Shown here: piece by piece, positions 1 through 6,974 of the stretch | Layout of the letters: each line of letters begins with the position of its first letter | Position numbering within the stretch: the stretch's first letter is position 1 | Assembly: GCA_021778575.1 (NCBI GenBank) | Contig: JAJYCH010000020.1 | Span: 1-16,720, forward strand | Direction: 5' to 3' | Source of the DNA: Planctomycetota bacterium | GTDB taxonomy: Bacteria; Planctomycetota; Planctomycetia; Isosphaerales; Isosphaeraceae | Length of the DNA stretch: 16,720 nt | The notes under the pieces: generated by a model | What the model was told of the DNA's origin: nothing | Database searches by the model: none | What the model saw: the letters and a program-made list of their open reading frames with translations, nothing else | Made by a program: the position numbers and the translations under genes

Positions 1-550
1 CGTCATCGGAGGCCTCGATGAGCGGGAGCGGCTTCGACGGTGGCAAATCCTTGGGAATCGCGTCGTCGAAGTCTGTCTCGAACGCCGACGGACGTTCGAT
101 CTGCTCGGGCGGCCGGGACGGCCTGTACGACTTTTTCGGCCCGTCAACTTCGAGCCCGGCCAGTTCCATCAAGGATTTTCGGGTCCGGGTCTCAATAAGA
201 TCATCATCGAGCAGTTGCGATCCTTCGACGACGCTCGACGGGCCGGCCGGTTCGTAATCGATGGTATAAAGGTGACCGCCGATCCCGATTTCGACATCGG
301 GCAGGACGCTCTGTTCGGTCGCATGCTTGAGCCCGTGAACGGTGGTTCCGTTCGTACTGCCGATGTCACGGATATGCCAGAGGCCATTAAAAAAGCGGAT
401 TTCGCAGTGTTTGCCCGAAATTCGTTCGAAGTCGAGACAGATATCGCAAGACGGCCGACGACCGATGAGGAGTGTTTCCTTGGTCAAGGGGACCGGATCC
501 CCTCCGCCGATTGGCTTCAAAATTCCCAGAACTTTCGCAGGCTTCGCCAT
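1..550 (-). CDS. FHA-domain protein (partial, C-terminus outside window)
   Basis: Reading the minus strand from ATG at 550 gives 183 open codons to the left edge, with no stop, so the C-terminus is missing. The N-terminal ~100 residues form a forkhead-associated domain, which binds phosphothreonine peptides in signalling partners. The family signature is visible: LIGRRPSCDI at 28-37 (conserved G30, R31), ISGKHCEIRF at 44-53 (S45, H48) and DIGSTNGTTVHG at 62-73 (N67). After the domain the chain turns low-complexity, charged and proline-rich (about 101-183), typical of a linker to another region that cannot be seen. A GGGAGGA ribosome site (559-565) lies 8 nt before the ATG, which supports the start. 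The gene is divergent from the isomerase-like gene at 836. The domain is certain; the biological role is unknown because neither a kinase nor the rest of the protein is in view. Confidence 0.9.
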   Translation of the reverse strand, partial: MAKPAKVLGILKPIGGGDPVPLTKETLLIGRRPSCDICLDFERISGKHCEIRFFNGLWHIRDIGSTNGTTVHGLKHATEQSVLPDVEIGIGGHLYTIDYEPAGPSSVVEGSQLLDDDLIETRTRKSLMELAGLEVDGPKKSYRPSRPPEQIERPSAFETDFDDAIPKDLPPSKPLPLIEASDD

Positions 551-606
551 TGCGGAGATCCTCCCGGATGGAGAGGTCGATGGGATCGGTGCTCGGGAAG
601 GATCGC

Positions 607-669
607 GCACCGAGAAAACGAGATAGTAAACGCTGGGTCGAGGTTGACTCAAGTCGGCACCGAGAAAAC
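607..669. repeat. 13-nt direct repeat pair, 50 bp apart
   Basis: GCACCGAGAAAAC occurs exactly at 607-619 and again at 657-669, five helical turns apart (50 bp start to start). The pair flanks the candidate FHA promoter in the divergent FHA/isomerase intergenic region. It could be a two-site operator on one face of the helix, or the remnant of a small duplication. Nothing else supports a function. Confidence 0.55.
623..652 (-). promoter_or_regulatory. Candidate sigma70-type promoter of the FHA gene
   Basis: On the minus strand a -35-like TTGAGT (647-652) and a -10-like TACTAT (623-628) are separated by 18 nt. Transcription would start near 616, leaving a leader of about 65 nt before the FHA start at 550. 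This is a match by eye to the general bacterial consensus; planctomycete promoters are poorly defined, so confidence is moderate. Confidence 0.4.
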
Positions 670-835
670 CTATAACATCTTACGTGCTGAATCGCGATCG
701 GTGACGGCACTCGCTGGTTTTTTCCCGGTTCGAGGGACTGGAACGGCGGGTTCGATTCGGATACCTTCAAGCCGGTTGACGTTAACTCTCCCTGACTCGT
801 CGACCTCGACCGCGTCCCGACCTGGAGCTTACGCC

Positions 836-1684
836 ATGACGCAATCTGATTCGCGGAACCTTTCCCGACGCGACTTCCTGGCAACTGGGCTCGCCCTGGC
901 GAGCGGGCTCGCTCTCGCTGGACGGACGAGTCGGGCGGAATCGGCCGGCAGGTTCGGTCCTTACGGTCCCTTCAAAATGGGACTTCAGAGCTATTCGCTT
1001 CGACACTTCAAGGTCGAGGAGGCACTGGCGAAGACGAAGGAATTGGGCCTCCATTACTGGGAATCCTACAGCGCCCACACCAATCCCGATCCCGCCAAGG
1101 CCGCCGCCTCCAAGAGTTTGGCTTCCAGCTTTGGTGTCGAGATTATTGGCTTCGGGGTCTCCGGCTTCACGAAGGACGACGAGAAAAATCGCAAGCTGTT
1201 TGAGTACGGCAAGGCGCTCGGGGTTCAGTACCTTTCCGCCGACCCGACTCCGGATGCCTTCGACAGCCTCGACAAGCTGACGGCCGAGTACGGAATCGCA
1301 ATCGGAATTCATCCGCACGGGCCGGGAAGCCGCTGGGAGACGATTGACCAGATCGCCGCCGCCATTCACTCTCACAGCGACAAGATCGGCATCTGCCTCG
1401 ATACCGGGCACCTGCTCCGGTCGCATCAGGACCCCGTCCGAGCCGTCGAGGTTTTCGGCAAACGGATCTATGGCGTCCATCTCAAGGACGTCAAGGACGC
1501 GAAGACCTTCACGATCCTGGGAGAAGGGGATCTGGATCTTGCCAGCCTGCTCCAGAAACTGGCCAAGCTCGAGTATTCGTACTGCGTGGCGCTCGAATAC
1601 GAAGAAAATGAGAAAGATCCCATTGCCGACATCAAGAAGTGTCTTGAAGTGACCCAGAAGGCGATCGCGACAATCAAGGCTTGA
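836..1684 (+). CDS. Tat-exported sugar phosphate isomerase/epimerase-like TIM-barrel protein
   Basis: A 282-residue protein of the xylose isomerase-like/AP endonuclease 2 TIM-barrel superfamily. It starts with a twin-arginine signal: SRRDFLATG around residues 9-18, a hydrophobic stretch and a likely cleavage after TSRA (about 31-34), so it probably folds in the cytoplasm and is exported. The metal-binding residues expected in this barrel are visible: E76 (YWES), H159 (IHPHG), D189 and H192 (CLDTGH), H215 (GVHLKD) and E254 (ALEYEE). The substrate is likely a sugar or keto-sugar, but the family does not fix it. The frame stays open upstream to 215, but that stretch is antisense to the FHA gene and lacks a signal peptide; ATG 836 puts the Tat motif at the N-terminus. 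It stands alone, 93 nt before the methyltransferase start. Confidence 0.88.
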   Translation: MTQSDSRNLSRRDFLATGLALASGLALAGRTSRAESAGRFGPYGPFKMGLQSYSLRHFKVEEALAKTKELGLHYWESYSAHTNPDPAKAAASKSLASSFGVEIIGFGVSGFTKDDEKNRKLFEYGKALGVQYLSADPTPDAFDSLDKLTAEYGIAIGIHPHGPGSRWETIDQIAAAIHSHSDKIGICLDTGHLLRSHQDPVRAVEVFGKRIYGVHLKDVKDAKTFTILGEGDLDLASLLQKLAKLEYSYCVALEYEENEKDPIADIKKCLEVTQKAIATIKA

Positions 1685-1690
1685 ACCCTT

Positions 1691-1705
1691 GAGGCGATTT
1701 GCCTC
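1691..1705 (+). terminator. Weak hairpin after the isomerase-like gene
   Basis: GAGGC, loop GATTT, GCCTC form a perfect 5-bp stem starting 7 nt after the stop codon. No T-run follows directly (a short TTTT lies about 20 nt later), so intrinsic termination here is only possible. Confidence 0.3.
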
Positions 1706-1777
1706 CTGATCCTGCCTTCAATCCTACTTTTATCAGACCGCGGCTTAGGTTTGCTCTCGACCGGGAGGATATGCGAC

Positions 1778-2446
1778 GTGTTGCCCCGCGTGCTCGAATC
1801 TGAGGTGATGGATCGACCCGAAGAAGCGCGCGAATACGACGCGATGGATCACTCGGCCGTCAACCTGCGGTTTGTCGATGATTTCCTGGCGGTTCACGGT
1901 CCGGGTCGCGGCGGCGAACTGCTCGATGTCGGGACCGGACCGGCCCGGGTGCCGATCGCCCTCTGTCGAGCTGATCGGCATTTCCGGGTTCTGGGGGTCG
2001 ACCTTGCCGGGCCAATGCTCGACCTCGCTCGTCGAAATGTCGCTGACGCCGAGCTTTCCGATCGGATTCGATTTGCACGGGGCGACGCCAAGAACCTGCC
2101 GTTCCCGGACGGCCGGTTCGAGGCGGTTGTCTCGAACACCATCATCCACCATATTCCCGATCCCGCCCCCGCGCTGGCCGAGATGGTTCGACTGCTCGCA
2201 CCCGGTGGGACCTTGCTCGTCCGCGACCTCGCGCGTCCCGCCGACGTGGAGGAGCTCGACAAGTTGGTCCAACTCCACGCGGCCAATGAGCCGATTCCGG
2301 CTCGTAACTTGTTTCGTGACTCGCTTCATGCCTCGCTCAGGCTCGACGAGGTTCGCACCATGGTAGCGGCTCTGGGACTGCCTGCGGAGGGAGTCAACTT
2401 GACGTCCGACCGACACTGGACGTGGACCTGGAGTCGACCCACCTGA
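1778..2446 (+). CDS. Class I SAM-dependent methyltransferase
   Basis: A 222-residue Rossmann-fold methyltransferase of the UbiE/Methyltransf_11 type. SAM-binding motifs appear in order: LLDVGTGPARVPI at 48-60 (motif I glycines), VLGVDLA with acidic D75, RGDAKNLPFP with D103, FEAVVSNTIIHHI at 114-126 and LLAPGGTLLVRDL at 139-151. The N-terminus (residues 1-30, with MDRPEEAREYDAMDH) precedes the core and may cap the active site. The methyl acceptor cannot be deduced. I chose GTG 1778 because GGGAGGA lies 8 nt upstream; the frame stays open back to a TTG at 1751 and an ATG at 1808 is the other option. The stop TGA at 2444 overlaps the ATG of the hydrolase, which suggests the two genes are translated together and act in one pathway or are simply co-expressed. 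Confidence 0.87.
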   Translation: MLPRVLESEVMDRPEEAREYDAMDHSAVNLRFVDDFLAVHGPGRGGELLDVGTGPARVPIALCRADRHFRVLGVDLAGPMLDLARRNVADAELSDRIRFARGDAKNLPFPDGRFEAVVSNTIIHHIPDPAPALAEMVRLLAPGGTLLVRDLARPADVEELDKLVQLHAANEPIPARNLFRDSLHASLRLDEVRTMVAALGLPAEGVNLTSDRHWTWTWSRPT

Positions 2447-3333
2447 TGAATTCCACGGATCATCCTCCGGATCACGGAGCATCCGCTCGGTTCATTGACG
2501 TCGCGTTTCCGTCGCTCGATGGGACACCCCTGCAAGGTCGGTTCTGGACGACCGAGGTTCCCCGCGCCGTGCTGATCATCGCGCATGGTCTCGGCGAGCA
2601 TGGCGGAAGCTATAATCGATTGGCCACTGATCTCGTTCAGCGACTTTCCATCGACGTTCTGGGCATGGACTTTCGAGGGAGTGGTCGGAGTTCCGGTAAG
2701 CGTGGGGTGGTACGGTCGTACTCCGACCTCTCCGCCGATCTCACCGCCGCCGCAGCTTGGATCGGCCGAGAGCGACCGAGTTTACCGCGATTCTTGCTCG
2801 GCCATTCCAATGGAGGCCTGGTCTCGCTCCGAACGGTTCTCGATCGCGACCTCGGTCTGAGAGGTCTGATCATTTCGAATCCGTCGCTCCGGCTACTGGC
2901 TCATGTCCCCATCTGGAAACGTCTTGTCGGCGAGGTGCTGCTCCGCGTCGCGCCGGGGATTACACTGACGACCGGATTATCGAACGAACAACTCACCCAT
3001 GATCCGGAAATCATCGCGGAGATCGCCGATGACCCGCTCCGTCACAACCGGATCAGCCCGCCACTCTTCTTTGGGATGACGGGCGCCGGACCGCTTGTCA
3101 TGGCGCGAGCGGCCGAGATTGTGTGCCCGACCCTGATGATTCTCGGCGGTTCCGACCCGATTATTGACCCCGAGTTCAGTCGCCTCTTCTTTGAAAAACT
3201 CGGTTCGACCGACAAGGAATTGAAGGTCTATCCGGAAATGCGTCACGAACCACTCAACGAGGTTGGTCGCGTGAAAGTCGTGGTCGACCTTGCCGGTTGG
3301 ATCAATAGTCGGCTCCAGGTTGCTCCTCAATGA
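2446..3333 (+). CDS. Alpha/beta hydrolase, monoacylglycerol lipase-like
   Basis: A 295-residue serine hydrolase of the Hydrolase_4 (monoglyceride lipase/lysophospholipase) type. Visible elements are the oxyanion region HGLGEHGG (47-54), the strand MDFRGSGRSSG (74-84), the nucleophile elbow GHSNGG with Ser121, the acid Asp237 in GGSDPIID and the catalytic His267 in MRHEPLNE, all at the usual spacing. A cap region lies between about 145 and 220. The likely reaction is ester hydrolysis of acylglycerols or lysolipids. No signal peptide is seen, so it is probably cytoplasmic. The start ATG at 2446 overlaps the upstream methyltransferase stop (TGATG), a classic coupling arrangement; a GTG at 2422 in the same frame is an alternative. 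The 3' end overlaps the convergent DUF2231 gene by 7 nt. Confidence 0.88.
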   Translation: MNSTDHPPDHGASARFIDVAFPSLDGTPLQGRFWTTEVPRAVLIIAHGLGEHGGSYNRLATDLVQRLSIDVLGMDFRGSGRSSGKRGVVRSYSDLSADLTAAAAWIGRERPSLPRFLLGHSNGGLVSLRTVLDRDLGLRGLIISNPSLRLLAHVPIWKRLVGEVLLRVAPGITLTTGLSNEQLTHDPEIIAEIADDPLRHNRISPPLFFGMTGAGPLVMARAAEIVCPTLMILGGSDPIIDPEFSRLFFEKLGSTDKELKVYPEMRHEPLNEVGRVKVVVDLAGWINSRLQVAPQ

Positions 3334-3884
3334 TTCAGCGCCGACATTCGTTCGGGCATGAGAGCCTGATCTGAATGGGTCGCGTCCGGATCAACTTGCT
3401 CGATCTTTCGTTGTTCCATGACGGGCTTCACCGCTTCGCCCATTTCCTGAACAAGTTTGCCGCCCAGCCATGCGCAGTAAACGCTGATCCCGCCCCCGCC
3501 CAGTGCCAGCAATCGCGAGCCGAGACACGCTGATCGGCCCTGCGAATGATCTTTCAATCGCATGATCAGACTCGCCGCCATCAGACTGGTTGCCAGGGCA
3601 TTGCCAAGTCCGTGAGTGGTCGCAACCTCGTGACTGGGTTGATCCTTGTCGATAAAGCTATAGTCGCGAATTCCGGTAATCGCCGCGCCGGCGGCTCCCA
3701 CCAGTCCGATGGCCAGGCTGATCCGGGCGGCATCGTCATACGCCGGTTCGTCGGTGGTCAGAGCCAGGCCGTCGCAGATGTTGGTGACGGTCCAGGCGCC
3801 GAGCGGTACCGACACGATCGCCGGATGCGGGCTGTGGCCCAGCAACTCTTCGACTTTATCGATCACGAAAGAGATTGGGTTCAT
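3327..3884 (-). CDS. DUF2231 family integral membrane protein
   Basis: A 185-residue protein with four predicted membrane segments (about 22-44, 53-72, 89-109 and 122-145). The DUF2231 signature is recognisable: GHSPHPAIVSVPLGAW at 16-31, GIRDY at 71-75, H91 and N95 in the third segment, and AWLGGKLVQEMG near the end of the fourth. The hydrophilic tail (150-185) should be soluble. The family has no firmly known function; conserved histidines and occasional association with heme or redox genes suggest metal or heme handling, which is only inference here. I chose ATG 3884 because GGAGGA (3895-3900) sits 10 nt upstream and residue 1 then just precedes the conserved domain; the frame is open 23 codons further upstream. 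It is divergent from the YihY gene and convergent with the hydrolase. Confidence 0.83.
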   Translation of the reverse strand: MNPISFVIDKVEELLGHSPHPAIVSVPLGAWTVTNICDGLALTTDEPAYDDAARISLAIGLVGAAGAAITGIRDYSFIDKDQPSHEVATTHGLGNALATSLMAASLIMRLKDHSQGRSACLGSRLLALGGGGISVYCAWLGGKLVQEMGEAVKPVMEQRKIEQVDPDATHSDQALMPERMSALNH

Positions 3885-3931
3885 GACGTTGAAATCCTCC
3901 GGGCAGGACGCGTTCGCGGAAAGTTCGCTCA

Positions 3932-4026
3932 CTTGATTCCTCAAGAAAATCACAATGCGAACGCCATGCCGCTGGCATGCGGGATGCTATCGAGATGGCG
4001 GCTATCACCAAATTTTCTTGTTCAAG
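3932..4026. repeat. Inverted repeats in the DUF2231/YihY divergent region
   Basis: CAAGAAAAT (3942-3950) and ATTTTCTTG (4012-4020) are perfect 9-bp inverted arms 61 bp apart. Each borders a small palindrome: CTTGA-TTCC-TCAAG at 3932-3945 and CTTG-TT-CAAG at 4017-4026. Between them lies CATGCC-GCT-GGCATG (3965-3979). Such symmetry between divergent genes is typical of a shared operator, but chance cannot be excluded by eye. Confidence 0.4.
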
Positions 4027-4052
4027 ACCGGAATCGCTGAGGAGTTTCGACC

Positions 4053-5024
4053 GTGAATTTGCCAACACGACTTCGAGCAGCGATGAGTCTCGGCGGGTTG
4101 AGCGTGACCGAACTCCTGGTCCGGACCTGGCGGGCGATGGATGCTCACGAGGTTCAGACTCGCGCCGCCGCAGTCTCGTTCTACGCGATGCTGGCTCTGG
4201 TTCCATTTCTCGGCCTCGTTCTGACGTTCGCGGTCCAGCTTCTTCCGGATCTCACGAATCAGTCGGCACAAGGGAATGGGATTGGTCACCAGACTGTCGA
4301 ACAATTCCGAGCGACTCTGGAACGAACCCTGCCGACCGAAGCGTCGGCCGAGATCGAACAGCAAATCAGCCGCCTCCAATCCCAACCTCCAGTTGGGCTG
4401 ATCTCACTGGGTCTGGCGATCACGATCTGGCTGTCCTCAAGTCTATTCATTGCGGTAATTGACGCGATAAACCGGATCTTTGGCGTGAAAGAGCGTCGAG
4501 GATTTATCAAACTCCGACTGATCGCAATCTTCATGACGCTGATCCAGGCTGCGATTCTGGTCGGTTCGCTGCTGTCGATCGTCGGCTGGACCTGGATTCT
4601 CGGCTGGCTAAGGTTGGGAGATTCAGCGGCGATCCTGGCAACGAGTCTCCTCTACGCGACCGTCTTGATCATGGTACTGATCAGCTTCGCGCTGACGTTC
4701 TTTGTCGCGCCCGATGCCGAACAACGCTGGGAATGGATTACCCCAGGAAGCATCGCCGGAAGTCTGTTGTTCCTGGGAATGACCTATGGCTTCCGGATCT
4801 ACGTCCAGAACTTTGCGAATTATGATCGGACTTATGGAACTCTCGGCGGCGTGATGATCCTGCTGTTCTGGTTCTGGATTTCCAGCCTGATTATGCTTGG
4901 GGCGGCACAGATGAACAAAATTATCGAGGAAGCCTCTCCCCTCGGCAAAAACTACGGTCAGCGGATCAATGTAGCCGACAAACCCGACTTCGAAAGCATG
5001 GAGCCAGTTCCGTCTAATCCATGA
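4053..5024 (+). CDS. YihY/BrkB family inner-membrane protein
   Basis: A 323-residue multi-pass membrane protein. Family landmarks are RAAAVSFYAMLALVPFLG (37-54) in the first membrane segment, INRIFGVKERRGF (139-151) on a cytoplasmic loop, and YGTLGGVMILLFWFWIS (261-277) followed by LGAAQMNKI (282-290) at the end of the last segment. About six membrane segments are predicted (43-63, 115-136, 155-180, 193-220, 230-250, 262-285). BrkB/YihY proteins were once called ribonuclease BN in error; their real activity is not settled, though transport or envelope roles are proposed. The start is GTG 4053, with GAGGAG about 8 nt upstream. The C-terminal tail after 290 is hydrophilic. The gene ends 12 nt before the convergent RmlD-like gene. 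Confidence 0.9.
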   Translation: MNLPTRLRAAMSLGGLSVTELLVRTWRAMDAHEVQTRAAAVSFYAMLALVPFLGLVLTFAVQLLPDLTNQSAQGNGIGHQTVEQFRATLERTLPTEASAEIEQQISRLQSQPPVGLISLGLAITIWLSSSLFIAVIDAINRIFGVKERRGFIKLRLIAIFMTLIQAAILVGSLLSIVGWTWILGWLRLGDSAAILATSLLYATVLIMVLISFALTFFVAPDAEQRWEWITPGSIAGSLLFLGMTYGFRIYVQNFANYDRTYGTLGGVMILLFWFWISSLIMLGAAQMNKIIEEASPLGKNYGQRINVADKPDFESMEPVPSNP

Positions 5025-5036
5025 ATTTTCACCAAC

Positions 5037-5912
5037 CTATCCCGAGTCACGCGTCAGGGATTCCTCGATTGATGGAAAATGCAGGTCGGAAATCGCTCGG
5101 CGCAACCGCGAACTATCGAGCGAGACATCGGCCGGTCGCGGTTCGGCGAGTGCGGTGTCCGAGCGTCGGCCCGGCCGGACCAGAGTCGCGTCGAGTCCCA
5201 GACTCCGCACCGCTCGATTCATGAGTTCAAAACGGCTGACTCGCTCAGGTCCGGCCAGGTGATAGAGACCAGCCAACGGGGATTCGGCCAGTCGAGTCAG
5301 GACCGTCGCGGCCGTCGTCAGGTCGAGCGGCGTTCGGTGTTCGTCCTCGAAGAACGACTGCGGTTCGCCTCGCGCGATGGCGTCAATCGCCCGGGTGAAG
5401 AAGTAGGGACGACCACATTTCGAGGGACCGAACAAAAGGCAGACGCGAGCCACGACACCCGTCGGAATGGCCAGGATGGCTGCCTCGGCTTCGAGTTTTG
5501 TGCTTCCGTAGGCCAGAATCGGATTCGCTTGATCGGATTCGCGATTCCAGGAGCGTGAACCGTCAAAGACGAGGTCGGTCGAGGTCAAGACGATCCGACG
5601 GTTCCGGCGGTCGGCCCAGTCGGCCAGGCGTCTTGTCGCCTCGATGTTGATCGATCGGGCTCGAACCGGTTCGAGACGAACGGCTTCGGCGGCGCTGATC
5701 GCGGCGGCGTGGATGATCGCGTCCGGCTGGACCGCTTCAAGCGACCTGTCGAGCCGGGCGAATTCGGTCAGGTCGATCCGATGAAGTGGAACGCCGAGCC
5801 GTTCGCCGTCGACAGAGCCGCTCCAGGCGGTGATTTCATGGTCTGTATCGCGCAAGCGATCAATAAGGTATGCGCCAAGCTGACCACTCGCGCCGGTGAT
5901 GAGGATATGCAT
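5037..5912 (-). CDS. RmlD-like dTDP-4-dehydrorhamnose reductase family protein (SDR)
   Basis: A 291-residue extended short-chain dehydrogenase of the RmlD/sugar-nucleotide reductase group. The NAD(P)-binding glycine motif is GASGQLG at 7-13. The catalytic set is in place: TSTDLVFDG at 110-118 (the RmlD-type STD-VFDG signature) and YGSTKLEAE with Tyr135 and Lys139. A likely substrate-binding stretch is PYFFTRAID (169-177), followed by DLTT and YHLAGPERVSRFEL later. RmlD makes dTDP-L-rhamnose for surface polysaccharide; no other rml genes are nearby, so the exact substrate is open, and a related role as a non-catalytic partner (MAT2B-like) is possible. ATG 5912 is chosen because residue 2 begins the first beta strand; the frame continues 81 codons upstream but that part overlaps the divergent ParB-like gene and has no fold. 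The ribosome site is weak. Confidence 0.85.
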   Translation of the reverse strand: MHILITGASGQLGAYLIDRLRDTDHEITAWSGSVDGERLGVPLHRIDLTEFARLDRSLEAVQPDAIIHAAAISAAEAVRLEPVRARSINIEATRRLADWADRRNRRIVLTSTDLVFDGSRSWNRESDQANPILAYGSTKLEAEAAILAIPTGVVARVCLLFGPSKCGRPYFFTRAIDAIARGEPQSFFEDEHRTPLDLTTAATVLTRLAESPLAGLYHLAGPERVSRFELMNRAVRSLGLDATLVRPGRRSDTALAEPRPADVSLDSSRLRRAISDLHFPSIEESLTRDSG

Positions 5913-6001
5913 GACTACGGTGCCGGTTTCCTGATCGTTTCCATCGCTAAAAGCCGCAAGCCCGTCCCTGGAATAACTGAAGTTGTCTGGACTGGCTAGA
6001 G

Positions 6002-6014
6002 CGGAGCGGCTCCG
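6002..6014. promoter_or_regulatory. 13-nt perfect palindrome upstream of the ParB-like gene
   Basis: CGGAGC-G-GCTCCG is a perfect inverted repeat with 6-bp arms and a 1-nt centre, 61 nt before the ParB-like start and 89 nt before the RmlD-like start. It could be an operator, possibly for the ParB-like protein itself. The one-base spacer is too short for a natural RNA hairpin loop, which favours a protein site. Confidence 0.4.
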
Positions 6015-6075
6015 AATCCGATGAATCCTGCAATTCGGTGTCGAGTTGAGGTTTTTCTGTCGTTCGGAGTCGGTC

Positions 6076-6969
6076 ATGGAAATTCGTGAACTACCGGTCG
6101 ACGAGCTCGTCCTCGACCCGAATTTGAACCTGCGGGACAAGCTCGACGAATTCACGGTCGAGCGTTATGTCGAAGCCTGGAATCGTCTCCCACCCGTGAC
6201 GATTTTCGAGGTCGACGGTCGCTGGCTCCTGGCCGACGGCTTTCACCGTCACGCCGCCGCCGTGAAGTCGGGCAAGAACCAGATTCCCGCCGAGATCCGC
6301 CAGGGAACGTTCAGTGACGCCCTCGATTTCGTCGCCGGAGTGAACCTGTTTCACGGGCTTCCGCTGACTCGGAGCGAACGTCGACGAGCCGTGGAGGTCA
6401 AACTCCGGCTCCATCACGACTGGTCCGACCGACGACTCTCCGAAGAACTCGGCGCGAGCCGCGAGTTGATCGCCAAGGTCCGTAAAAACCTGGTCGACGG
6501 CGGCCAGCTTCCGGCTTCGGCCATCCGAATCGGCGCGGATGGCAAGACCTATCCTTCGGCCGGACTCCCGAAAGATCCGAACGAGCATCTGCCTCGCGGA
6601 AAGGCGATCGCCCAGCAGGACGACCCTCGCGATCGCGGTGGTCGCGAATCCGACGCCGCACCCTGGGACGACACGACGACACCGATGCCGGCGGTCGAGC
6701 GTTCCGACCTCGCCTCCGGTCTGCCCGACGCTCCTTGGGATGACGCCATGGCGAAATCCGTCGCCCTGGCTCCGCCCCCCGAACCGGCGGCTCCGACCAT
6801 TGATGAGATGCTCGGGATGATGGCTACCCAGATCAACGACGTTCTCTCTTGGACCAAGGCCGACGGATTCTCGGACGCTTACCGGTCCGCCAGCGCGAAT
6901 TCCCGGGGTCTGTTCCAGACCGCCGCGCTCCGCCTCGCCGCCCGGGCTGATCAGTTGCGTAAGGGCTGA
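6076..6969 (+). CDS. Orphan ParB-like (ParB N-terminal domain) DNA-binding protein
   Basis: A 297-residue protein. Residues 1-95 match the ParB/sulfiredoxin fold: IRELPVDELVLDPNLNLR, then PPVTIFEVDGRWLLADGFHRHAA at 39-61. The canonical GERR of CTP-binding ParB is replaced by G-F-H-R (55-58), so CTPase switching may differ. A helix-turn-helix lies at about 113-137 (DWSDRRLSEELGASRELIAKV). The second half (160-240) is low-complexity and charged, with APWDD repeated at 195-199 and 219-223. The C-terminus (241-297) is helical and could dimerise. No ParA is encoded nearby, so this is more likely a regulator or a nucleoid or phage-derived ParB relative than the chromosome segregation protein. ATG 6076 is chosen over TTG 6046: CGGAG lies 6 nt upstream and the domain starts there. 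Confidence 0.78.
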   Translation: MEIRELPVDELVLDPNLNLRDKLDEFTVERYVEAWNRLPPVTIFEVDGRWLLADGFHRHAAAVKSGKNQIPAEIRQGTFSDALDFVAGVNLFHGLPLTRSERRRAVEVKLRLHHDWSDRRLSEELGASRELIAKVRKNLVDGGQLPASAIRIGADGKTYPSAGLPKDPNEHLPRGKAIAQQDDPRDRGGRESDAAPWDDTTTPMPAVERSDLASGLPDAPWDDAMAKSVALAPPPEPAAPTIDEMLGMMATQINDVLSWTKADGFSDAYRSASANSRGLFQTAALRLAARADQLRKG

Positions 6970-6974
6970 TCCGA

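Noticed and set aside
644..676. Plus-strand promoter TTGACT/TATAAC for the isomerase-like gene
   Set aside because: The spacer is 21 nt, too long for a normal sigma70 promoter; the TATAAC alone is weak evidence.
215..835. Long N-terminal extension of the isomerase-like frame
   Set aside because: It is antisense to the FHA gene, has no recognisable domain, and would bury the Tat signal in the middle of the protein; ATG 836 is the sensible start.
5913..6155. 81-residue N-terminal extension of the RmlD-like protein
   Set aside because: It is Ser/Arg-rich, overlaps the ParB-like gene on the other strand, and the NAD-binding fold begins at ATG 5912.
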